From contig NZ_CP085876.1 of assembly GCF_013284245.2 (NCBI RefSeq), forward strand, positions 5,962,001 to 6,026,000: DNA of 64,000 nt, read 5' to 3'. The notes under the pieces were generated by a model that saw only the letters and a program-made list of their open reading frames with translations, ran no database searches and was not told the origin of the DNA. A program made the translations under genes and the position numbers. The DNA is from Brevibacillus sp. DP1.3A. GTDB taxonomy: Bacteria > Bacillota > Bacilli > Brevibacillales > Brevibacillaceae. Shown here piece by piece: positions 25,733-33,916 of the stretch (within the stretch, counting starts at the first letter, position 1; the number at the start of each line of letters is the position of its first letter).

Positions 25733-25769
25733 GCTGGATCATTCCTTTTCATCGATTATTTGTGTATGT

Positions 25770-26324
25770 CTACAGCTCACCGTACTGCTTCAAAATCGCC
25801 TTGATGATTTGACACACTCTTTCCTTGCTGATATTGAATCTCTGGCCAATTTCCTCATGGTAATAGCCTTCGCTTCTCATTTGGAGAATTAGCTTGTCTC
25901 GCGTGGACAGCTTCATATACTCCATGATGTCGATCATCATCTCAACTTCCTCATATCGAAACTCCTCACTCGGAGCAGCAATACGACTGATCATCGTTTC
26001 CTCTTCATTCTCATCTCCACCAGAGACAAGAACTGCATTACTGTTTGTCAGGTTTTTTTGCGTTCCGGCTTTCCGCAAGCAGTCGCGAATTTTATTCGTA
26101 ATCACATGATCGACAAAGGTAGTCACTCTAGCTTTTTCCTGGTCGTAATCCTTCATCGTGCGATACACCTTTAAGAGAACCTCCTGAACGACATCATCAT
26201 GGGTCATTCCAGCAAACGTCATTCCACTCAGCTTGGCTTCACAGTTTTCTTTTGCCTTCTGCAAAAAATCATCGACTTTCCCTGCGAAAAATAACTCGTC
26301 CATTTGGTGAAGTTGATCTGTCAT
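25770..26324 (-). CDS. Short sigma-70-family RNA polymerase sigma factor
   Basis: The 184-residue two-domain factor has region 2 (HDDVVQEVLLKVYRTMKDYD, ARVTTFVDHVITNKIRDCL) and region 4 (EGYYHEEIGQRFNISKERVCQ), with an acidic linker between. The ATG at 26324 is chosen because it stands ten bases after AGGAGGG; an ATG at 26333 abuts that site directly. It is the second sigma-like protein of the element and a candidate reader of the CTGTCTA motif. No anti-sigma partner is obvious. Confidence 0.82.
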   Translation of the reverse strand: MTDQLHQMDELFFAGKVDDFLQKAKENCEAKLSGMTFAGMTHDDVVQEVLLKVYRTMKDYDQEKARVTTFVDHVITNKIRDCLRKAGTQKNLTNSNAVLVSGGDENEEETMISRIAAPSEEFRYEEVEMMIDIMEYMKLSTRDKLILQMRSEGYYHEEIGQRFNISKERVCQIIKAILKQYGEL

Positions 26325-26391
26325 GTACTTCATCCCTCCTCATGCTCCTATTCACAGTGGCTCTATCACACTAGGTAATTGGAGGAGGGTT

Positions 26392-26640
26392 TTAGCAACC
26401 AGTTTTCAAAATTTTTTTCGGACAAGTTTGCAAGGTACCAGCCGTGAATACTTTTCCATTCAAAATCTTCCATGAAGCACACTGACGCTTGATGTACCAT
26501 TGGCAATCGCGGCAAATGTCATGAACCACACAACGACAGGTCATGGGCACGACATCCTGTTCCTTTGCTGACATCACGATGTCATTGACTGTCATTTTCT
26601 TTTGGCAGGCATCTTCATAATCACATCCCTGACAGGCCAT
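26392..26640 (-). CDS. Cysteine-rich small protein
   Basis: The 82-residue protein starts MACQGCDYEDACQKK and has ten Cys, including CxxC-x5-C at the start and a CRCVVHDICRDC cluster in the middle. This suggests zinc or iron-sulfur binding. The ATG begins one base after the stop of the preceding 55-codon gene, so translation is probably coupled. An in-frame GTG at 26649 is the alternative. Its position before the sigma gene suggests a regulatory or redox-sensing role, unproven. Confidence 0.65.
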   Translation of the reverse strand: MACQGCDYEDACQKKMTVNDIVMSAKEQDVVPMTCRCVVHDICRDCQWYIKRQCASWKILNGKVFTAGTLQTCPKKILKTGC

Positions 26641-26641
26641 G

Positions 26642-26809
26642 CTACCCACCGATCCTAACGATCCCGATTCCTTTTAGGGATTCAGGATTTACTTGAACAT
26701 GCTCGCGAAAGAACTCTTCCAAAACGGCTATCGGGGTGTCTTGGGTCGACGTATATTTCATGACCTGCACCTGCTCTCCATCTGCCGAAAAACTAATCTG
26801 ATATAACAT
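26642..26809 (-). CDS. 55-residue unidentified protein
   Basis: The frame starts MLYQISFSADGEQVQVMKY and ends GIGIVRIGG. It is preceded by GGAGGGGAGAAACC, an excellent ribosome site, and followed after one base by the Cys-rich gene. The composition is normal for a soluble protein with a helical middle (VLEEFFREHVQ). Function unknown. It is first in its transcript after the terminator at 26885-26916. Confidence 0.7.
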   Translation of the reverse strand: MLYQISFSADGEQVQVMKYTSTQDTPIAVLEEFFREHVQVNPESLKGIGIVRIGG

Positions 26810-26884
26810 GGTTTCTCCCCTCCTTTTGCCTCTTGTCGAATCTATACGAAGTGATTTGAGGTGAATTAAGCGGATTTTGAAAAT

Positions 26885-26916
26885 AAAAAAAAAACCAGCC
26901 GTTTATTCCAGCTGGT
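26885..26916 (-). terminator. Terminator at the end of the 86-residue gene
   Basis: ACCAGC pairs with GCTGGT (26894-26916) and is followed on the minus strand by nine or more T. The stem includes the last codons and stop of the gene at 26903. Confidence 0.8.
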
Positions 26917-27163
26917 CCTCTACGTATAATTCCTCTATCATTTCCTCTGTTATATTCATCTTCCCAAATTCCTGACAAACTTTTTGAAATCCAAGCAACA
27001 AGGAATCATTTTCTGTGAAAACCTCGTTCAGGTCCATTCCCACCATGCCAAGCGCGTCACTGAGCTCTTCCCTGCCTTCGCGATCGATATCCTCTCCTAG
27101 TAGAAATTCAGCTAATGCAGCAATAATTACGACATACAATACGGTTTTTTTGGAATCTCTCAT
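26903..27163 (-). CDS. Small acidic helical protein
   Basis: The 86-residue, strongly acidic protein begins MRDSKKTVLYVVIIAALAEF, a hydrophobic stretch that could be a membrane helix or a buried one, and continues with charged helices (NITEEMIEELYVEDQ). Function unknown. It has its own copy of the element motif at 27192-27206, 29 bases upstream, and its own terminator, so it is a separate transcript. Confidence 0.65.
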   Translation of the reverse strand: MRDSKKTVLYVVIIAALAEFLLGEDIDREGREELSDALGMVGMDLNEVFTENDSLLLGFQKVCQEFGKMNITEEMIEELYVEDQLE

Positions 27164-27191
27164 TCCTATCCCCTCAATTCTTATTCGTTTG

Positions 27192-27206
27192 AGATAGAAT
27201 AGACAG
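27192..27206 (-). promoter_or_regulatory. Element motif, minus-strand copy
   Basis: CTGTCTATTCTATCT on the minus strand, 29 bases before the 86-residue gene. It matches the copies in front of the tail genes. Confidence 0.55.
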
Positions 27207-27236
27207 TTTCGAATGAGTTTTCTCCCATAAAAAGAA

Positions 27237-27255
27237 AAAGCCCGCTGTGGGGCTT
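27237..27255 (-). terminator. Terminator of the 84-residue gene
   Basis: AAGCCCC pairs with GGGCTT on the minus strand and is followed by TTTTCTTTTT. It lies at the gene's stop codon. Confidence 0.75.
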
Positions 27256-27508
27256 ACTTTACATCTGAGATGATTTTTTGAATCAAACTTTCATCAATCA
27301 AATGGCTGGCTACTGTCAATGCCTTTGCCATTCGCTCCTTATCTCCATCAAAAACCTCATGAATAATTGTACGCACACTTTCTTCACTCAGCTTGTAGTT
27401 CTTGGCCATCGCCATAATCCCGACCACGGCTTCATGATCTTCGAGAGCCTTCGCAGAGACTTTTTCCTTAGTCTGTTGAATGATGATTTGTATCATTTCA
27501 CTTCGCAA
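27254..27508 (-). CDS. Small helical protein, start of the left arm
   Basis: The 84-residue all-helical protein contains LSEESVRTIIHEVFDGDKER and DESLIQKIISDVK. I do not recognise a family. The size and helix pattern would suit a regulator or a small packing protein. The ribosome site is GGAGG. It is the innermost gene of the left arm, divergent from the tail operon across about 135 bases, a typical place for a switch gene, but no helix-turn-helix is clear. Confidence 0.65.
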   Translation of the reverse strand: MRSEMIQIIIQQTKEKVSAKALEDHEAVVGIMAMAKNYKLSEESVRTIIHEVFDGDKERMAKALTVASHLIDESLIQKIISDVK

Positions 27509-27570
27509 TGTTTTGACCTCCTGGCTTTTTTACAACCGAATATGTATTCCAAGGGAGACATCTTCCCCAT

Positions 27571-27585
27571 CTGTCTAACCTATGA
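27571..27585 (+). promoter_or_regulatory. Element motif before the first tail gene
   Basis: CTGTCTAACCTATGA, 58 bases before the ATG at 27643, in the gap between the divergent arms. Confidence 0.55.
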
Positions 27586-27642
27586 ACGTAGAAGGAGCCT
27601 ATTTTGTTCCAAAAATTCTCAGCAAAAGGGGGTGAATCATTC

Positions 27643-28074
27643 ATGGTTGTCGACCTCTATCATCATCTCTATGAATTACTTTCTACGGATAGTCAGGTGC
27701 TCGCATTACTAGGAATTGCTCCAGATGACAAGGACTCCTTAACCAGGCAGATTATCAAGCGAAGAAAGCTCGCCGAGCTATCTGATGTTGCGAAGCCTCT
27801 CCTTTCCTTCTACGCAACTTCCGGAAAGCGCGATACCGATAATCCCCTCCTTCTCACCAGCTTCTTCCGATTAGAAGTGATCACGCCTGGTGATGTTGAG
27901 CTGGCGCATCAAATCGCGAGCCGTCTTTTCCATCTCTTAGACGACCAAAGTTTATCGATGAGTGGAATAGAAGGTTTGGACACGTATGTTGTCTCGCAGC
28001 AGGAATCCGATACTGGCCATTCCTCTGCATACTGCTTCACACTGATCACGAAGTTTACTTTGCAAGTTTGTTAG
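27643..28074 (+). CDS. Tail terminator/completion-like protein
   Basis: The 143-residue protein starts MVVDLYHHLYELLSTDSQVL and is followed by alternating strands and helices (FRLEVITPGDVELAHQIASR). This resembles the DUF3168/gpU-like proteins that cap phage tails. The ATG at 27643 follows AAAGGGGGTGA; an upstream Met at 27604 has no ribosome site. It stands first in the tail operon immediately before the tube gene, the usual place for the tail terminator. Sequence support for the family is moderate; position is the stronger argument. Confidence 0.6.
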   Translation: MVVDLYHHLYELLSTDSQVLALLGIAPDDKDSLTRQIIKRRKLAELSDVAKPLLSFYATSGKRDTDNPLLLTSFFRLEVITPGDVELAHQIASRLFHLLDDQSLSMSGIEGLDTYVVSQQESDTGHSSAYCFTLITKFTLQVC

Positions 28075-28087
28075 ACATTTCAAAACC

Positions 28088-28102
28088 CCGTCTATCCTAT
28101 GA
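28088..28102 (+). promoter_or_regulatory. Element motif before the tail tube gene
   Basis: CCGTCTATCCTATGA, 77 bases before the TTG start at 28180. Confidence 0.5.
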
Positions 28103-28179
28103 CAAGCTGATCGCGATTCCCTTTCCAACACGATTCAGCAACAGCAACCAAATCCCCTATCTAGAAGGAGTGACTTTCA

Positions 28180-29031
28180 TTGTCTAAAAAAATGATTATC
28201 AAAGGTGTCGGTCAATTTCTTGCCAAACGCGCTTCCAAGGATGGAAATGGCGTCGAAGTCATTACGCTTGGTAATATGCAGGACCTGAAAATTGACATGA
28301 ATGTTGAAATGGAGGATATCTTTGGCGGCGATGGACTCTTCGCCATTGACACTCTCGTCAAATCGAAAAGCATTGAGATTACCGCTACGGATGCCAAATT
28401 TGATTTGGCGGCTCTCGAGCTGATGATGGGCTCCAAGCTGCAAGAGCAAAAGAGCGACTATGTGTATGTGCTGGGTGAGCAAAAAGCAGTCACTGCTGGC
28501 AGCCTGAATCGCACAGCATCCACTGGCGACGCTGGTGTGTGTGAAGTCGAGTTTGGCGAAAAGCTCTTCAACGGTGGCGGATTTGCTGTTCGTCTAAAAA
28601 ATAGCAATCGCCTTTTGAAACAAGTGAAGTTGAGCACGTCTGCTGCACCACAAGCTGATGAGTTCATGGTGGATACTTTCAATGACGGCAGCGATATCAA
28701 AACTCGTTTGATCTTCTCTCCTGCCCTGCTCAATGAAGATGTGGCCTTCAACTATCAGCGAATCGAAACCGTAGATGTGGTCGACATTTTGATGGATGAA
28801 GTACCATTCCCGGTTCATGTCGTCCATCACGGCTCCTTCCTGCAAAAGGACGGAACCTATGCAGGCATTGAAACAGAGCTGTTCTCCTGCATGGCAAAAG
28901 GCAGCTTCTCGATTGATGCGGCACGCTCTACAGCCAGCACTTCCGCTATTTCCTTGTCCGTTATTGATCCAGAGCGAGCAGATGGCAAGCTAGGCAGTGT
29001 GAAACGCTTCGTATCTAACAAAAAAGTGTAA
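28180..29031 (+). CDS. Major tail (tube) protein
   Basis: The 283-residue protein starts at TTG with AAGGAGTG upstream. Features of tail tube proteins are a short N-terminal strand (MIIKGVGQFLAKR), the linking stretch TLGNMQDLKIDMNVEMEDIFG, and long beta-rich repeats with a capsid/tube-like closing hairpin (AKGSFSIDAARSTAS). It has its own motif upstream and a terminator downstream, consistent with a product made in many copies. The alternative, a small capsid protein, is less likely because chaperone and tape-measure genes follow. Confidence 0.7.
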   Translation: MSKKMIIKGVGQFLAKRASKDGNGVEVITLGNMQDLKIDMNVEMEDIFGGDGLFAIDTLVKSKSIEITATDAKFDLAALELMMGSKLQEQKSDYVYVLGEQKAVTAGSLNRTASTGDAGVCEVEFGEKLFNGGGFAVRLKNSNRLLKQVKLSTSAAPQADEFMVDTFNDGSDIKTRLIFSPALLNEDVAFNYQRIETVDVVDILMDEVPFPVHVVHHGSFLQKDGTYAGIETELFSCMAKGSFSIDAARSTASTSAISLSVIDPERADGKLGSVKRFVSNKKV

Positions 29032-29045
29032 ATCTTTCGAGGTTA

Positions 29046-29094
29046 AGCAAGCTGAGTGGAGAGCATCATGCTCTTCGCTCTTGCCTTGCTCTTT
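29046..29094 (+). terminator. Hairpin terminator after the tail tube gene
   Basis: AGCAAG pairs with CTTGCT and GAGAGCAT with ATGCTCTT inside it, followed by CTTTT. Partial readthrough would keep the tube protein in excess over the chaperone and tape-measure proteins. Confidence 0.65.
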
Positions 29095-29199
29095 TAAAAA
29101 GGGAATAACTTACAACGAATCATAGCGAACGAAATCACATTCAGCAAGTGGATAAATTTTACTGATGATTTCTCGGATTGTACAAGGAGGGATTTTTCC

Positions 29200-29604
29200 A
29201 TGCTAAACCACCAAGAAGATCTGGAAAAAAAACACGCAGAGATGATGAACCAGGAAGCTGTAGAGCGTATCAAAAAACAGCAGGAGGCTGATCTGGTAGA
29301 AGCTATTTTCTTTGAAGATGACAGTGAAATCATGCTGCGTGACGGCAAAACCTACCGGATTCCGCCTGTGACCTTAAAAGACGCCCGCATTCTGATGAAA
29401 AAGCTAGGAACCGTCCATATCGACGCGATTATCCTTAATTTTCTCCCCTACGAAAACAAGGAAGAAGATTTATTCGATATCCTGCTTTTGGGCTTTCGCA
29501 ACTACCCTACAGTCACTCGCGAGTACTTGGATGAACATTGTGATTTGGAGACGGCCAAAAAGCTTATTAACATTCTCATTGGTCTAAACGGCTTAAAAAA
29601 GTAG
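29200..29604 (+). CDS. Tail assembly chaperone, short form (gpG-like)
   Basis: The 134-residue, helical, charged protein starts MLNHQEDLEKKHAEMMNQEA after ACAAGGAGGG. The size, the position directly before the tape measure, and a slippery heptamer at its last codons match the G/GT tail chaperone system, in which the short form and a rare frameshifted long form chaperone the tape measure. There is little residue identity to known chaperones that I can see, as is normal for this group. Confidence 0.75.
   Translation: MLNHQEDLEKKHAEMMNQEAVERIKKQQEADLVEAIFFEDDSEIMLRDGKTYRIPPVTLKDARILMKKLGTVHIDAIILNFLPYENKEEDLFDILLLGFRNYPTVTREYLDEHCDLETAKKLINILIGLNGLKK
29595..29601 (+). promoter_or_regulatory. 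-1 ribosomal frameshift site A AAA AAG
   Basis: The zero frame reads TTA AAA AAG TAG, so the dnaX-type heptamer A AAA AAG sits one codon before the stop. Slipping back one base continues GTA GAG AGT... through 13 codons into the 97-codon frame at 29640 with no stop. A small GC hairpin (CGCG-ATT-CGCG) follows about 25 bases downstream. Confidence 0.8.
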
Positions 29605-29639
29605 AGAGTGGCGAGGGTGACAGTTCCGCGATTCGCGAT

Positions 29640-29933
29640 ATGGAATCTGGTGAGCCACTTGATTGGGGCGATCTATTTTTTCATCTCCATAAAGACTGTG
29701 GTTTGAAGAAATGGGATATTTGGGAGTACACCCTTCCCCAAGTAGCAGAGTTAATGAAGAGAGTGAACAAATACATTCAATTTGAGGTAGAGACACGCAT
29801 GGGTTTTCCTTTCTTGAGAAGAAAAGGAACGAATTCTGTTGACAGCTCTCCCCATGCATCTAGCTCGCAAGACTATCAGGAAATTTCCGAAGACGATATT
29901 GCCGTACTTGGCAAAGTGTTAGGTGGTCTATAA
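29640..29933 (+). CDS. Tail assembly chaperone frameshift extension (T part)
   Basis: Open from 29601 in the -1 frame, this stretch supplies the C-terminal half of the long chaperone form (gpGT-like). It includes DWGDLFFHLHKDCGLKKWD and a helical end. The ATG at 29640 has no convincing ribosome site, so frameshift expression is preferred over independent translation. The joined protein would be about 245 residues. WDIWEYTLPQVAELMKR is of the aromatic type seen in T parts of Bacillus tail chaperones. Confidence 0.7.
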   Translation: MESGEPLDWGDLFFHLHKDCGLKKWDIWEYTLPQVAELMKRVNKYIQFEVETRMGFPFLRRKGTNSVDSSPHASSSQDYQEISEDDIAVLGKVLGGL

Positions 29934-29940
29934 CCCGTTT

Positions 29941-29955
29941 CTGTCTATTCTAAGA
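29941..29955 (+). promoter_or_regulatory. Element motif before the tape measure gene
   Basis: CTGTCTATTCTAAGA, 38 bases before the ATG at 29993. Confidence 0.5.
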
Positions 29956-29992
29956 CCAGAACGGGATTTTTCTTTTGAGGAAGGTGATATTC

Positions 29993-32900
29993 ATGGAAAC
30001 TCAACGTTTGACCGATGCCCTCCGCTCTATAACGAGTGCTGCACGGAGTTCTGTAGAACAGTCGGCATCCCCATTTCGTGCCCAGCAAGCTGCCCCATTT
30101 TTTCAAGCAATGCAACAACAGCTGTATGAATTGCGCCAGATGATACGCGACATTGAGACGAAGCCGCTCAGTTTTTCCCGTAAGTATGTCTCTCGGCCTG
30201 TTTCCCATGCTTCCGAGTTGTCCATAAGTACAGGAGAAGCCATTTCTCCGTTCCGCTTTGCGACTTTTCCCAATGCTCCCGTTAAAAGAACGGAAAAGGC
30301 CTACGACACAAGAAGCACCATCCATCCACAAGCATGGGAAGATGCTGCGGTAGATGTGTTACAAAACATGATGAGCAGCGGCCTTCACACGCTGATCACC
30401 TCGATGGATATCGAAAATTGGGAGTCAGCGAAATCTTTAAACCGCCTGTTAAAAAAGGCAGAACGTAATTTTTTGTTCAAAGACACAAACATGATGGATT
30501 TGGCTCAAGCACGCGTTTCAGGACGAACGCCGGATCAAAAACAAGTGGAAGAAGAAGCACTTGGTTTGCGTGAATACTTGCGAACAGGAGTCAAACAAGA
30601 CCTGCGGGATATCGCGCTAACACATGCTGTCAGCCTTGAAGAAGTAACCAGAGCCTACTATACGTCTTCTCGCCAATCAAATGACCCGCATGGAACTGTA
30701 GCCGATATTCGGGAGAGAGCAGCTTTGTTACCAGATGCCTCTCTTGCTCCCCAAAACCAGCTGCAAACCATCTGGCAGGCAGCCTCCCTTGAAGCATTCG
30801 ATCTTTTTAAAAATCAGCCCGGTAGCTTTTCCACGCTTTTGGTCCACCTGCTTCAGCGCATGCGAGAAAGCCAGAGCCAATTATCGCTCGCTGTGCGCCT
30901 GTTGAAAAATGCTGCGGATCAATACGGAGGAAAAGCTGCCTACGTCAAAGCTCGGCGCAATCTTCATGAAGGAAGTGAGCAGCGAAGACAAGAGCGTGTT
31001 ACCGCACTGCTTGGTCAATCCTCTTCTCCCTTTACACAAGAAGCGATGGAAATCCAGTCCTGGCAATTGCAAAATCTCTCTTCCTATCAAGCTGCCCGTA
31101 CTCGATTAGTCCGCAACAGGTTGGAACAGAAAAAGGTACAAGAGCTGTATCCGTACAATGACAGATTGCTAAAAGCACTGATTGCAGAAGAGAAAAAGCT
31201 GCTGAAACAGTTGCATCTGCTCCGGTTGAAGATGCGCGACGTAGAACGTCAAGCACATTTGCTCGCCAGCCGAATTCATTTGACCCAGCGGGCATTCGGT
31301 GGTTTGCAAAACACGATTACCACCTTGATTCCTGCCGTCTCCTCGCTGGACGAGAGACTGCGTGCTCTCTCTGATACGTCCGTTGCTACTGATGAGCAAA
31401 TCAAGAACATGACCAGTGACTTAAAACAGCAGGAAAAACAGCTCCAGAAAACACGGGAAGCCTTGAAGGAATTGACACAAGCACTGTCCACGGCTGTACC
31501 CAAACCTCCGAGTGCCGCAGCGGGTCCTCAGGCTACTTCCTCAGCTCCAGCCGCAAGCAGTTCATCCTCTGCCGCAAGCAAACTCGCCCCTGTTGCTGCT
31601 CTCGCTTTTGAGGAGTTCTCGGGTGATCTCAAGACGAAGATACGAGAAAAGTTCTTGAAAGGAAAAAAGAAGGAGGACAAGAAAAAGTCGGACGAAACGG
31701 CGGACGATACGGATGAGTCAAGCTCCACACCGGATATCCCAACGAGAGAGAGAGCAAACAGAGATTCAACGCCTCCCGATGATACAGCCCAGAGAGTACC
31801 ACTATGGCGAAAAGGATTAAAAAACGCCGGGAAATTTTTAAAAGGTTTTGGTCTCGTAGGCGTTGGCATCACAGCGCTAAATTTTGTGGATAGTCTAAAC
31901 ACAGATTGGCTGCAACCTATGTTTATGTCCGATTCCCAGCGACAAAGCAAAGTGTTGGAAAATCAAAAGGACCTCGTGAATGAATTCGTGAGTATTGACA
32001 AGATGCCTCCTGGTTTAAAGCATGCTTTTTTTGCATCGACATTTCTTACAGGTCTTGGAGATGGTTTGATCAACTTCATGGGTGGCACTGCTCCTTCATG
32101 GAGCGATTACATTAACTCTTTCGTAGCTGCTTACAAATATGATGGCAAAGACCTCAAAGAAGAGTTAACTAATACCCTCCAGCTAGACAGCAAGGAATCT
32201 CAACTCGAATTCGATAAATATAAAGCTGCGTACAAAAACAAAGAAGAAAAAGACAAGAACTCAATGCTTATTGATATCGATGACAGCGGCTCCAAGCTGG
32301 ACAATACCCCAATTACTTCATGGGAAGAGGTCAAAACACTCGACCTTGGCAAAGAAGTGGTTGGTCATCACCTGGAAAGCCTCTCTCTAGAGGAAGGCAA
32401 GTTAAGATCCGAATTAGAGAGAACGCAGGCTACTCTTAAAAATCAAGGTAAATCCGAAGATTCTCCAGAAATGCTGAAAGCTTATGATGATTACTACAGT
32501 GGTATTAATACGAAACGGAATGAACACTTAGCCTTTTTCGAAGAGGTATTCGCTAAAATTCCTAAGGGTTCAGATGCCTCTGACGTAGTAGACTCAGTAA
32601 TCGCTGATATAAAGGCTTCTATCGCACAAAATAACCTCGATAAAAACAACCATACCTCCGGCACAAAAATTAATTCCGTGAAGGACAAGCTGAGCTCTGA
32701 GCTGGAAAGTAAAGAACTTCAATATTCGATCGACAGAAACAAAGCAATCTTGGCAGGCCACAGCGCAAATTCTGAAGTAGTAAAGAAGCTTGATGAAGAA
32801 TATTTACGCAGTATCAATGAGACTTTCGAAGCGACGAGTTCTGAATTGGATCGCCTTTTGTCCGGGAACCAAATGAATGAGACATTCAAGAAAGACATCG

Positions 32901-33244
32901 AGAACTTTAAAAAAGGTCTCGAAAAAGCCAAGTACGACAATCTCGTATCCCTGCATATGTCCAAGCAGCCCACCAAAGGAACCTTCAACATGCCCGACGG
33001 CTTGCAGCCGCTTACCTACTGGGGCATGCAAACCGCAAATGCAACACATAACACCTACGACCTTACCTATGGCGGTGGCAGCAATGTGAACATTACCATC
33101 GACAAAATGAGTGGAGCAGAAGCTGACCTCCAACGCATCGGCTCAACCGTCAGCGAAGCCGTTCGCAATACACAAGCAAGCCTTTCCACTGAATTAAGCC
33201 AACAAGTCCGCTCCGGCATCGCCACGAGCTACACGAGATTGTAA
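29993..33244 (+). CDS. Tape measure protein
   Basis: The 1083-residue protein starts METQRLTDALRSITS after GAAGGTG. It is mostly helical with long coiled coils at about 360-520. An Ala/Ser-Pro-rich hinge (APAASSSSSAAS) and a very charged stretch (KGKKKEDKKKSDE) come next, then a glycine-rich hydrophobic segment near 630 (FGLVGVGITALNFVDSL), then further charged helices. Length sets tail length at roughly 0.15 nm per residue in siphoviruses, which would predict about 160 nm (inference). Its place after the chaperone supports the call. Confidence 0.82.
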   Translation: METQRLTDALRSITSAARSSVEQSASPFRAQQAAPFFQAMQQQLYELRQMIRDIETKPLSFSRKYVSRPVSHASELSISTGEAISPFRFATFPNAPVKRTEKAYDTRSTIHPQAWEDAAVDVLQNMMSSGLHTLITSMDIENWESAKSLNRLLKKAERNFLFKDTNMMDLAQARVSGRTPDQKQVEEEALGLREYLRTGVKQDLRDIALTHAVSLEEVTRAYYTSSRQSNDPHGTVADIRERAALLPDASLAPQNQLQTIWQAASLEAFDLFKNQPGSFSTLLVHLLQRMRESQSQLSLAVRLLKNAADQYGGKAAYVKARRNLHEGSEQRRQERVTALLGQSSSPFTQEAMEIQSWQLQNLSSYQAARTRLVRNRLEQKKVQELYPYNDRLLKALIAEEKKLLKQLHLLRLKMRDVERQAHLLASRIHLTQRAFGGLQNTITTLIPAVSSLDERLRALSDTSVATDEQIKNMTSDLKQQEKQLQKTREALKELTQALSTAVPKPPSAAAGPQATSSAPAASSSSSAASKLAPVAALAFEEFSGDLKTKIREKFLKGKKKEDKKKSDETADDTDESSSTPDIPTRERANRDSTPPDDTAQRVPLWRKGLKNAGKFLKGFGLVGVGITALNFVDSLNTDWLQPMFMSDSQRQSKVLENQKDLVNEFVSIDKMPPGLKHAFFASTFLTGLGDGLINFMGGTAPSWSDYINSFVAAYKYDGKDLKEELTNTLQLDSKESQLEFDKYKAAYKNKEEKDKNSMLIDIDDSGSKLDNTPITSWEEVKTLDLGKEVVGHHLESLSLEEGKLRSELERTQATLKNQGKSEDSPEMLKAYDDYYSGINTKRNEHLAFFEEVFAKIPKGSDASDVVDSVIADIKASIAQNNLDKNNHTSGTKINSVKDKLSSELESKELQYSIDRNKAILAGHSANSEVVKKLDEEYLRSINETFEATSSELDRLLSGNQMNETFKKDIENFKKGLEKAKYDNLVSLHMSKQPTKGTFNMPDGLQPLTYWGMQTANATHNTYDLTYGGGSNVNITIDKMSGAEADLQRIGSTVSEAVRNTQASLSTELSQQVRSGIATSYTRL

Positions 33245-33256
33245 GGAGGTACAAAG

Positions 33257-33868
33257 ATGACCCAACAATACGCCTTTGGCACTGCTAATCAGCGCTACAA
33301 AAAAAAGCTGTTCGTCGATACAGGCTTCGAGTTCATGGAAGTAACCGCCCGTCTCATCGAGCCATATGCTCCGCCAAGTCCCCAGCCTTCCTTGCGCGAA
33401 ATTAAAATCATCAACGCTCCCTCACACATCCACCACTCCGGTTTTAGCAGCTACCAATGTTCATTGACCTTACTTTTTCCAGACAAGGAATCGTACAACC
33501 ATTACCTGAGCTACGCAGGCTGGACCCACAAGTTTTACGACGAAAAGGGAAGCATTTTCCTCGGCAGCGCAGAATCCATCACTCCTCATGTGCTTGAGGC
33601 AGGACGGCGCTACAGCGTAACTGTCGAATTGATCCTCATCAAAAAAGACTCGATCGAACGCGAATCACGTTTCCAGTTTCAAGATATTGAAGGGCATTGG
33701 GCGCAGAAAAACATCGAGGAAATGGCCAATCTTGGGCTGATCACGGTCATTACCCGTGACGGAAAGCCCATCATTTACTTCCGCCCCAATGATTTTGTGA
33801 CACGCGCCGAATTTATTGCTTTTTTGAATCGGACAAGGCGACTGGTAGAACGGATGATTCGGGAATAG
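33257..33868 (+). CDS. Tail-tip protein with C-terminal S-layer-homology domain
   Basis: The 203-residue protein occupies the slot after the tape measure where the distal tail protein is normally encoded. The N-terminal 130 residues are beta-rich and unidentified. The C-terminal part is a good SLH repeat: FQDIEGHWAQKNIEEMANLG, then FRPNDFVTRAEFIAFLNR. SLH domains bind pyruvylated secondary cell-wall polymer in Bacillales. An SLH repeat on a phage-tail component is unusual and suggests that the particle docks on the S-layer anchoring polymer. Confidence 0.7.
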   Translation: MTQQYAFGTANQRYKKKLFVDTGFEFMEVTARLIEPYAPPSPQPSLREIKIINAPSHIHHSGFSSYQCSLTLLFPDKESYNHYLSYAGWTHKFYDEKGSIFLGSAESITPHVLEAGRRYSVTVELILIKKDSIERESRFQFQDIEGHWAQKNIEEMANLGLITVITRDGKPIIYFRPNDFVTRAEFIAFLNRTRRLVERMIRE

Positions 33869-33887
33869 CTGAGGCTGTTCCGGGTTT

Positions 33888-33902
33888 CTGTCTACTCTAT
33901 AT
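33888..33902 (+). promoter_or_regulatory. Element motif before the second tail-tip gene
   Basis: CTGTCTACTCTATAT directly before AGGAGGTG. It lies 29 bases before the ATG at 33917, so a transcript starting here would have a very short leader. Confidence 0.55.
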
Positions 33903-33916
33903 AGGAGGTGATGAAA

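Noticed and set aside
28180..29031. Contractile tail (sheath plus tube)
   Set aside because: Only one tube-like gene; no sheath, baseplate wedge or LysM spacer genes as in PBSX, so a non-contractile tail is favoured.
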